16,316 bases of DNA from the NCBI GenBank assembly GCA_910588405.1, contig CAJUPT010000067.1, positions 1 to 16,316 of the forward strand, given 5' to 3'. The translations under genes were made by a program, and so were the position numbers. The first letter of the stretch is position 1, and each line of letters begins with the position of its first letter. A model generated the notes under the pieces. It was not told where the DNA came from and searched no databases. It worked only from the letters and a program-made list of their open reading frames with translations. This document shows, piece after piece, positions 1 to 6,168 of this stretch. This DNA is from an uncultured Lachnospiraceae bacterium. Lineage in GTDB: Bacteria; Bacillota; Clostridia; Lachnospirales; Lachnospiraceae.

Positions 1-118
1 GTTTTGAAATTGGTAGGTTAGTTTTGTGCAAATTTCATTATTTGCTCATTTATAGCTCATAAGTATTTAAGAACATAAATTTCATAAACATATTATAAAA
101 TTTTTATAAAAATGTCAT

Positions 119-133
119 CGTATTTCGAATACG
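119..133. repeat. Short inverted repeat upstream of the PucR-type regulator
   Basis: CGTATT and AATACG flank a 3-base TCG centre in very AT-rich DNA, about 50 bases before the candidate -35 box. It could be an operator for the regulator itself, but no partner site was found in the window. The rest of positions 1-182 is AT-rich and shows no gene. Confidence 0.35.
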
Positions 134-182
134 AAAAGTGTAGGGAAAAAGATGTGCGGTGTGGTACCGCTGTATCAGGATG

Positions 183-211
183 TTGATTTTTTTGTCTGTT
201 TATATTACAAT
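183..211 (+). promoter_or_regulatory. Candidate sigma-A promoter of the PucR-type regulator
   Basis: The -35 box TTGATT (183-188) and -10 box TACAAT (206-211) are 17 bases apart. Transcription would start near 218, giving a leader of about 80 bases before the ATG at 297. A promoter here argues against the longer reading frame that opens at 159, because that start would lie upstream of the transcript. Confidence 0.5.
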
Positions 212-296
212 AAACTACAAGATATTGAGGTGGAAAAATAGATCATATGACGGGAAACGGCAGTTTACCGGACTACAAATAGATAAAGGTGACAAT

Positions 297-1844
297 ATGA
301 AATTGAGTATGTGGATGATTGCAAACAGGCTCGAATTTATGGATTTGGAGATACATATACAGGACAAGGCGCCGCAGGTATTAAACAGCGCCAGGCTGGC
401 AAACGCAACCAATTGTGTGGTCGTTACTTCGGACGGCCCGGATGTCGTATGTCTTCACTCAGAGGAAAATGATTTTATCCGTCTGAAAAATATCCCTCTT
501 TCCGAGGGTGTCGCTCTGATTCAGGATGTTTTTGATTTTTACCAGGACTGGGAGATGAAAATCAATCAGTATCTCGGACAATACGATTATCAAAATGTTT
601 TGGACTGCTGCTGGCCTGTTTTTCACAATCCGATGACCTTGCTGAACGGGCAGAGAAGGGTGCTGGCCATGAGCAGTCATTATAAGGATAAGCGTATGGA
701 CGACGAATGGGCGTATCTTCTGAAATACCATTATGCTTCTGTTGATACGGCCAAGGCCCATAGACGGAGCCATATCTGTCTGGAGGATGAAACGCCTCAC
801 TTATACCGCCGGGTCGGTCAGGCACAGTATGACAGTCTTTCTGTTCCGCTGATTCTTGACCAAACGGTGTTTGGACGAATTAGTGTTCTGCAAAGAGACC
901 GGAAATTGAATTATGGCGATCAGCAGCTTCTGGAGCTGTTAGCCTCCGGCCTGAAACGATCTCTTTCCGAGCAGCGAGATGAGGATATGCCGTACAATGA
1001 GGATTGTTTTACCCTGCTTTTGGAAAATAAATTGACCGTTCAGGAAGAATTATCCTACCAGCTGGCATTTTTTAAATGGAAACGGAAGAGCAATTTTCAG
1101 CTGTTTCTTCTGGAATCACCGGACGCCGCTGAGGAACTGGAAATTCGTCTGGTAACCGATACGATTCGAAGTCGGCTGTCAGGAAGTCCGGTGATCGTAA
1201 AAGGAACAAAGGTTATTGTTATTTTACGGGTGGATACGGACGACTATGAGGAAGAAAGAGGATTTCTGATACTGGCTGCAAAAGATATGGGGCTGCATAT
1301 TTCCTGCAGCCTGATCATGCATGATATCATGCATGTTTATTATATGCTGCGCCAGGCCGTTTACGCGATGCGCCGTGAGGAGGCCGTGGAGGGAACCTTT
1401 GATTTCTATGAATATGCCATAGATTATATGATCGAGTCCACCTCTCTTTGGGATCGTTTTTTTGCCGTTCATCCGGATGTCCTGAATTTATGGCTAAGAA
1501 AGCAGAAGTATCAGGATACAAAATACGACACCTTCCGGTGCTATCTGGAAAATGACCGTTCTTTGATCCGCGCTGCGACAAAGCTGTTTATTCACCGCAA
1601 CACATTGGTTTATCATCTGAAGCGGATTCACGAGCTGGTCAAATATAACCCGGAGGACACCTATACGCTGGATTATATGAAAATATCCATGCGCGTGCTG
1701 AACATGCTGGAAAGGGCAGGAGGAGCGGAAGGCGGAGAACAGGGGGCGGATGCGGTCAGACTGCTGGAAAGACTGCGGATGGAAAACTGGTATCTGGAAC
1801 AGGATGAGTTGCCGCCTGACGGTTCATTCGTTTTGTTTGCATAA
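297..1844 (+). CDS. PucR/CdaR-family transcriptional regulator
   Basis: Predicted cytoplasmic DNA-binding regulator of 515 residues. The C-terminal part (about residues 409-470) matches the PucR-type helix-turn-helix: a conserved stretch with L-x-x-A-A-x-x-L-x-x-H-R-N-T-L-x-Y-H-L-x-R-I, ending in a helix rich in M and L. Residues 100-225 look like a GAF-like sensory region (SVPLI and FGRISVLQRD stretches), and the middle resembles the divergent GGDEF-like region of CdaR proteins. The frame is open from 159, but ATG 297 is chosen because AAGGTGA lies 4 bases before it, a promoter sits at 183-211, and the upstream residues look like translated leader. A Gly/Glu-rich tail follows the helix-turn-helix. 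Family members sense small molecules such as sugar acids or purines, but the ligand here cannot be read. The adjacent genes do not suggest a catabolic target, so the regulon is unknown. Confidence 0.85.
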   Translation: MKLSMWMIANRLEFMDLEIHIQDKAPQVLNSARLANATNCVVVTSDGPDVVCLHSEENDFIRLKNIPLSEGVALIQDVFDFYQDWEMKINQYLGQYDYQNVLDCCWPVFHNPMTLLNGQRRVLAMSSHYKDKRMDDEWAYLLKYHYASVDTAKAHRRSHICLEDETPHLYRRVGQAQYDSLSVPLILDQTVFGRISVLQRDRKLNYGDQQLLELLASGLKRSLSEQRDEDMPYNEDCFTLLLENKLTVQEELSYQLAFFKWKRKSNFQLFLLESPDAAEELEIRLVTDTIRSRLSGSPVIVKGTKVIVILRVDTDDYEEERGFLILAAKDMGLHISCSLIMHDIMHVYYMLRQAVYAMRREEAVEGTFDFYEYAIDYMIESTSLWDRFFAVHPDVLNLWLRKQKYQDTKYDTFRCYLENDRSLIRAATKLFIHRNTLVYHLKRIHELVKYNPEDTYTLDYMKISMRVLNMLERAGGAEGGEQGADAVRLLERLRMENWYLEQDELPPDGSFVLFA

Positions 1845-1856
1845 TAAAAGGCTGAG

Positions 1857-1892
1857 AAATTTTCCGGTTAAAAATTCAGGTCGGAAAATTTT
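1857..1892 (+). terminator. Inverted repeat, probable weak terminator of the regulator gene
   Basis: AAATTTTCCG (1857-1866) is perfectly complementary to CGGAAAATTT (1882-1891), with a 15-base loop. Four T residues (1889-1892) follow the CGGAAAA arm, so a UUUUCCG/CGGAAAA stem plus short U tract can form 12 bases after the stop codon. The stem has only three G-C pairs, so termination may be leaky. An operator role for the downstream promoter is the alternative. Confidence 0.45.
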
Positions 1893-1905
1893 AAAAATTT
1901 GTATC

Positions 1906-1934
1906 TTGCAAGAAACAGGCGGATTAGGTACAAT
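1906..1934 (+). promoter_or_regulatory. Candidate sigma-A promoter of the comEA-led gene run
   Basis: TTGCAA (1906-1911) and TACAAT (1929-1934) are separated by exactly 17 bases. The start point would be near 1941, about 70 bases before the comEA ATG. It is the only well-formed promoter seen before comEA. Confidence 0.55.
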
Positions 1935-2012
1935 AAACTGTAGCGGCATGAATCGGGAAATGGTTTCTGCTCTAAAGCGCCGTGAGTAGCCACGGTGAAA
2001 AGGAGGAAATCC

Positions 2013-2912
2013 ATGTCGAAAAGCTGGCGTAAGCTTATATTGTTGATGATCCTGTCTGCTTTTTTGTCGTTTACAGGATGCGGGCGGAGCGGTCGGGAAA
2101 TCGTTCCGGCTCAGGAGACTGCCGACGGTTTCGGGGCAGCAGATGCGGAGGAGGAAAACACAGACACAAAGCATGTAGGAAACGCGGAAAACGCAGACGC
2201 AGAGCGCGTAGAAGGCGCAGAAAATACGGAAGAGAAACTGTCGGGGAAAGCTGATTCGAAGGGAGATCTGGCCGAGAGGAAAGAGCCGGTCGTTTCGGAG
2301 CCGGACGGTTTGCACGCAAAAGAACTGGGACCAGAGGATACGGCGGTGAGCGCAAAAGACCTACATAATGAGAAAATGGTCGTGATTCATGTGTGCGGCG
2401 CTGTGAACAGCCCGGGAATTTACAGGCTTCCGGAGGGAAGCCGCTTATGGGAAGCTGTGGAGGCCGCCGGCGGCGTAACGGCGGATGGCGCGGGAGACTA
2501 TCTGAATATGGCCGTGCCGGTAACGGATGGTGAGAAGGTGGTTGTTCCATTTCTTGCGGACGTGGAGAAACCCTTTGGAGAGTCGGAGACACTGTCCCCC
2601 CGACCGGGAAATGATGCCGCCGTGACAGGCAGCGTGACCGGGAATGACGGCGTTGTCAAAAATGGAAGCGCTGCCGGAGATAGCAGTGTGGCTGGAAATG
2701 GCAGGGACAGCGCAGCAGCCGGGCTGGTAAATCTGAATACGGCTACGATGGAGCAGCTGATGACGCTTCCCGGAATCGGCGAATCGAAAGCGAAAGCGAT
2801 ATTGGAATACAGAGAGAAGACAGGACCTTTCGCCGTGCCACAGGATATTACAAATGTGCCTGGTATTAAGGAAGGTTCCTATGAAAAACTAAAAGGTTAT
2901 ATCACAGTGTGA
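2013..2912 (+). CDS. comEA: ComEA-like DNA-receptor protein (SLBB plus helix-hairpin-helix), predicted lipoprotein
   Basis: 299 residues from ATG 2013, which has AGGAGG at 2001-2006; an in-frame GTG at 1995 lacks such a site. Residues 1-23 form a lipoprotein-type signal: basic start, hydrophobic core, then F-T-G-C with Cys23. Residues 24-120 are a hydrophilic, acidic linker with loose repeats of the type N/G-A-E-N. Residues 121-181 are an SLBB-type domain (VIHVCGAVNSPGIY, then LWEAVEAAGG). A second Gly/Ser/Asn-rich linker (about 198-236) leads to the ComEA helix-hairpin-helix domain (237-299: VNLNTATMEQLMTLPGIG, then a second hairpin VPGI). ComEA binds double-stranded DNA outside the membrane and passes it to ComEC. 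The comEC gene lies 3.2 kb downstream on the same strand. Lipid anchoring would differ from the membrane helix of Bacillus ComEA. No comEB gene follows. Confidence 0.85.
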   Translation: MSKSWRKLILLMILSAFLSFTGCGRSGREIVPAQETADGFGAADAEEENTDTKHVGNAENADAERVEGAENTEEKLSGKADSKGDLAERKEPVVSEPDGLHAKELGPEDTAVSAKDLHNEKMVVIHVCGAVNSPGIYRLPEGSRLWEAVEAAGGVTADGAGDYLNMAVPVTDGEKVVVPFLADVEKPFGESETLSPRPGNDAAVTGSVTGNDGVVKNGSAAGDSSVAGNGRDSAAAGLVNLNTATMEQLMTLPGIGESKAKAILEYREKTGPFAVPQDITNVPGIKEGSYEKLKGYITV

Positions 2913-2983
2913 CAGAAATGCTTTATCAAGACAGATGAATGGTTTGACAGCATAGACATTTGCTTAGGAGGCAAAGAGCCGGG

Positions 2984-3676
2984 ATGCCAAAAAAAGTATT
3001 AGTGGTAGACGATGAAAAACTGATCGTGAAAGGAATTAAGTTCAGCTTAGAGCAGGACGGAATGGAAGTGGACTGCGCCTATGACGGCGAGGAAGCTGTG
3101 AATTTGGCAAGGGAGACGCGATATGATGTGGTGCTTCTGGATGTGATGCTGCCGGTGTATAACGGCTATGAGGTGTGCAGCATGATCCGGGAATTTTCCG
3201 ATATGCCTATTATTATGGTAACGGCAAAGAACGATGATATGGATAAAATTCTGGGATTGGAATACGGAGCGGACGATTATGTCACGAAGCCCTTCAATAT
3301 TTTGGAGGTGAAGGCCCGGATCAAGGCGATTATGCGCCGCAGCAGCCGGAGTAAAGAGCCTGAGGACAGCGGGAAAAAGAAGCTTACCTGCAAAGACCTG
3401 ACACTGGACGGAGAGAGCAGGAGAATTTTTATTAAGGACAGAGAGATCAATCTGACGGCCAAGGAATTTGATCTTCTGGAGCTTTTGCTGACACATCCGG
3501 GAAAGGTATATAGCCGTGAAAAGCTTTTAAATGTCGTGTGGGGGTATGAGTATCCCGGCGATGTGAGAACCGTGGACGTACATGTGCGGCGTCTGCGGGA
3601 AAAAATAGAGAATAACCCCAGTGATCCGCAGTATGTTCATACGAAGTGGGGCGTAGGCTATTATTTCAAAGGTTAG
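2984..3676 (+). CDS. OmpR/PhoB-family response regulator
   Basis: 230 residues, the usual length. The receiver domain (about 1-120) has the acidic pair D9/D10, phospho-acceptor D53 (VVLLDVMLP), T80 (MVTAK) and K102 (TKPF). The DNA-binding winged helix (about 133-229) has the standard blocks LTAKEFDLLELL, V-Y-S-R-E-K-L-L and VDVHVRRLREKIE, ending in GVGYYF. ATG 2984 starts the receiver exactly; AGGAGG at 2966-2971 is 12 bases upstream, rather far. A TTG at 2960 in frame overlaps that site and is unlikely. The gene directly precedes its presumed kinase. The promoter-like TTGACA in the 71-base gap from comEA has no matching -10 box, so read-through from comEA is likely. The family resembles WalR, PhoP and MtrA; the signal cannot be named. 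Confidence 0.93.
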   Translation: MPKKVLVVDDEKLIVKGIKFSLEQDGMEVDCAYDGEEAVNLARETRYDVVLLDVMLPVYNGYEVCSMIREFSDMPIIMVTAKNDDMDKILGLEYGADDYVTKPFNILEVKARIKAIMRRSSRSKEPEDSGKKKLTCKDLTLDGESRRIFIKDREINLTAKEFDLLELLLTHPGKVYSREKLLNVVWGYEYPGDVRTVDVHVRRLREKIENNPSDPQYVHTKWGVGYYFKG

Positions 3677-5090
3677 CCAGAAGGCACAGGCATTCAAAAG
3701 CCTGCGCCTCTGGCTCTTTGTTCTGCTGGTAATCTGCTGTTTTCTGCCGGCTCATTTGTCATGCAAGATGCTTCTGCGGGGAAATCTGAATGATCAGATC
3801 GAGTCGAAAACCCGGGAGCTGCAGTACCAGTGTAATACGCTGTCAAGACAGCTGTCGAAGTCAGGCTATCTGGACGGCCGTGATAACAGCGCCGTCAACA
3901 GTGCGCTGTCCGTTTTGTCAGATGTATACGACGGGCGGATTCTAGTGGTAAACAAGGCGTTTAGAATTGAGAAGGATACCTATTCAATCGACGAGGGAAA
4001 GCTGAATATTTCGGAAAGTGTTCTGAAATGCTTTCAGGGAGAGTCGGTGGTGGAATACTCTGAGAAAAACAAGAGAATTCAGATAACGATTCCCGTCTAC
4101 AATCTGGTCCTGACGGAAGTAATCGGTGTGATGGTGGTGACTTCCTCGACCGGCTCGATTATGGATATGGTAAACGGTTATGCGGACCGGGCCGGTGTGA
4201 TCGATATCGTCATGTTGATTCTCTCGGTATTTCTGGCATTTTTTCTTTCTCTTGTGCTGGTGCGTCCTTTTAAGCGGGTGACAGACGCATTGAATAAGGC
4301 GGCTTTCGGCGATTTAGAGCCGGTGGAGGTCAATGACTGTGTGGAGACGCAAAAAATTTGCGATGCCTATAATAAGACGCTGACGAAATTAAAGACATTG
4401 GATGAGAGCCGGCAGGAATTTGTCTCCAATGTGTCCCATGAGCTGAAGACGCCCATCACATCCATTCGGGTGCTGGCGGATTCGCTGATGTCCATGGAGG
4501 ATGCGCCGATTGAACTGTACCGGGAATTTCTAAGCGATATTTCCGATGAGATTGACAGGGAGAGTACGATTATCGACGATCTGCTTTCTCTGGTGAAGCT
4601 GGACAAGTCCAATATGGAGCTGAAGGTAACGCAGGTGAGCATCAATGACTTGTTGGAGCTGGTGTTAAAGCGGCTGCGTCCATTGGCCAAGCGGCGGAAT
4701 ATTGAGCTGGTATTTGAGAGCTTCAGGCCGGTGGTCGGCGAGATTGACGAGGTGAAGCTGATTCTTGCTGTCACGAACCTGGTGGAGAATGCCATTAAGT
4801 ATAATGTGGACGAGGGCTGGGTGCGGGTCTCCCTGAACGCCGACCACAATTTCTTCTATATCAAAGTGCAGGATTCCGGCCTTGGAATTCCGGAGGACGT
4901 GCAGGGCAAGGTGTTCGAACGGTTTTACCGGGTGGACAAGGCCCGTTCCAGAGAGACTGGCGGAACTGGGCTGGGACTTGCCATCACCTATTCGGTGATA
5001 CAGCTTCATCATGGCGCAATCAAGCTGTACAGTAAGGAAGGGGAGGGAAGTACCTTTACGGTGCGTATCCCGTTGATTTATATTGCCTGA
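3660..5090 (+). CDS. Membrane sensor histidine kinase (start codon uncertain)
   Basis: Partner kinase of the preceding response regulator. The first standard start in this frame is TTG 3756, but the open frame runs upstream to a TAG at 3654 and encodes a basic segment followed by a hydrophobic helix (codons at about 3702-3758: LRLWLFVLLVICCF). This looks like the first membrane helix, so translation probably begins at ATT 3660 or 3663, overlapping the regulator's stop. Counting from 3660 (476 residues): helix 1 about 15-33, extracytoplasmic sensor 34-179, helix 2 about 180-201, HAMP 202-254, H-box with phospho-acceptor His260 (VSHELKTP), N-box 373-382 (NLVENAIKYN), G1 405-411 (DSGLGIP), F-box 418-424 (VFERFYR) and G2 434-440 (GGTGLGL). 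All catalytic boxes are intact. The sensor domain type is not recognised. If TTG 3756 were used, the sensor would lack its export helix. Confidence 0.88.
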   Translation: MISKVSQKAQAFKSLRLWLFVLLVICCFLPAHLSCKMLLRGNLNDQIESKTRELQYQCNTLSRQLSKSGYLDGRDNSAVNSALSVLSDVYDGRILVVNKAFRIEKDTYSIDEGKLNISESVLKCFQGESVVEYSEKNKRIQITIPVYNLVLTEVIGVMVVTSSTGSIMDMVNGYADRAGVIDIVMLILSVFLAFFLSLVLVRPFKRVTDALNKAAFGDLEPVEVNDCVETQKICDAYNKTLTKLKTLDESRQEFVSNVSHELKTPITSIRVLADSLMSMEDAPIELYREFLSDISDEIDRESTIIDDLLSLVKLDKSNMELKVTQVSINDLLELVLKRLRPLAKRRNIELVFESFRPVVGEIDEVKLILAVTNLVENAIKYNVDEGWVRVSLNADHNFFYIKVQDSGLGIPEDVQGKVFERFYRVDKARSRETGGTGLGLAITYSVIQLHHGAIKLYSKEGEGSTFTVRIPLIYIA

Positions 5091-5109
5091 TCCGAAAGAG
5101 GGAGAAAGT

Positions 5110-6051
5110 ATGAAAATAAAGACCTGTATGGCAGGTTTTCTGTTCCTGGTCTGCTCGCTGTTTCTGTGTGCCTGCAAACAGGAAAAGCCGCAGGAAAATG
5201 CACAGGAAGAGGGGGTCTATGCGGTTTATTATAAAAATCAGAGCGGTACGAAGCTGATGACGGAGAATTACAGGGCGGCAGGGACGGACGAGACGACCCT
5301 GGTGAGAGAGCTTTTGGGAAAGATGCGGGACCATCCGGATGACATCAACCTGCTGTCGGTTTTTCCGGAAAATTTAAGTCTGTCAAAATATGAGAGGGAG
5401 GGGGCGTTCCTGACCTTGTATTTTGACAGCCTGTATACGGAGATGGACCCGGTATCGGAGATTCTGCTGCGAGCGGCCGTGGTAAAGACGATGTGCCAGA
5501 TCCCAGGCGTTAATTATGTCAGTTTTTTTGTCAATGACCAGCCTCTGATGGACGCGAACGGTGCGCCGGCAGGTATTATGCAGCCAGATACCTTTATGGA
5601 AAATCTGAATGAGAATCTGGAATCCATGCAGCCGGTCACTCTGATTTTATATTTTACAAATGAGACTGGGGATCTTTTATATGAGACGGAGCGGACGGTA
5701 CTGTATAACAGCGATATGCCGCTGGAAAAGTTGGTAGTCAGTCAGCTGATTCAAGGTCCTTCTAGCGAGGGCGTTTATCCCACGCTGCCGGAGACGCTGA
5801 CGCTGCTGGGCGTGACGGTGAAGGACGGGGTCTGTTATGTGGATTTTGACTCTTCCTTTATCAGCGGGGCTTTGGACGTAAAGGATTATATCCCGATTTA
5901 TTCATTGGTAAATTCGTTGTCCGAGCTTACGAACGTCAGCAAGGTACAGATCACCATCAACGGCTCGACGGATGTGAAATTTAGGGAAAATATTTCTTTT
6001 TCTACAATTTTTGAGAGAAATCTGGATTATGTGGGCGGAATGGAGGAGTGA
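5110..6051 (+). CDS. Lipoprotein with two GerMN domains
   Basis: 313 residues from ATG 5110, which has AGGGAG at 5099-5104; the frame opens at 5083 inside the kinase gene, but that part has no signal-peptide character. Residues 1-22 are a lipoprotein signal ending in the lipobox L-C-A-C (Cys22). Two copies of a GerMN-like fold follow: about 38-150 (VRELLGKMRD, then LSVFPENLSL, LTLYFDSLY, MCQIPGVNYVSFFVN) and about 177-290 (VVSQLIQGPSSEGVYPTLP, then VCYVDFDSSF, VSKVQITING). GerM of Bacillus acts in sporulation envelope assembly, and the actinobacterial LpqB, also a GerMN lipoprotein, is the partner of the MtrB kinase. The gene starts 19 bases after the kinase stop, so a role as an outside-membrane accessory or modulator of the kinase is inferred. 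It has no catalytic motif. Confidence 0.85.
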   Translation: MKIKTCMAGFLFLVCSLFLCACKQEKPQENAQEEGVYAVYYKNQSGTKLMTENYRAAGTDETTLVRELLGKMRDHPDDINLLSVFPENLSLSKYEREGAFLTLYFDSLYTEMDPVSEILLRAAVVKTMCQIPGVNYVSFFVNDQPLMDANGAPAGIMQPDTFMENLNENLESMQPVTLILYFTNETGDLLYETERTVLYNSDMPLEKLVVSQLIQGPSSEGVYPTLPETLTLLGVTVKDGVCYVDFDSSFISGALDVKDYIPIYSLVNSLSELTNVSKVQITINGSTDVKFRENISFSTIFERNLDYVGGMEE

Positions 6052-6060
6052 AAGATATCA

Positions 6061-6080
6061 GAAATGACTGAGGTCATTTC
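6061..6080 (+). repeat. Perfect hairpin between the GerMN lipoprotein gene and comEC
   Basis: GAAATGAC (6061-6068), loop TGAG, GTCATTTC (6073-6080), starting 10 bases after the lipoprotein stop. No T tract follows, so it is not a standard intrinsic terminator. A second, weaker stem (CGGAGTC 6104-6110 with GATTCCG 6132-6138, one G-U pair) lies further downstream. They may set mRNA stability or comEC expression. No convincing promoter is seen in this 117-base gap. Confidence 0.45.
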
Positions 6081-6168
6081 CTGTAACAATATAAATGTAC
6101 TTTCGGAGTCGTGCAGTGTCTGATTTTGTGAGATTCCGAGAGCACATAATAAAGATGTGGAGTAATGA

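Noticed and set aside
156..170. GCGGT-GTGGT-ACCGC resembles part of the conserved T-box motif (TGGTACCGC), with a T-rich run at 187-193.
   Set aside because: No stem I or specifier region is recognisable in the AT-rich upstream DNA, no terminator stem precedes the T run, and a promoter candidate lies downstream of it. Probably chance.
159..296. Upstream extension of the PucR-type gene (46 extra codons).
   Set aside because: The promoter candidate at 183-211 and the good ribosome binding site before ATG 297 place the start at 297.
2944..2949. Perfect TTGACA in the gap between comEA and the response regulator.
   Set aside because: At 17 bases downstream lies GGAGGC, the ribosome binding site, and no -10-like sequence is at a usable distance.
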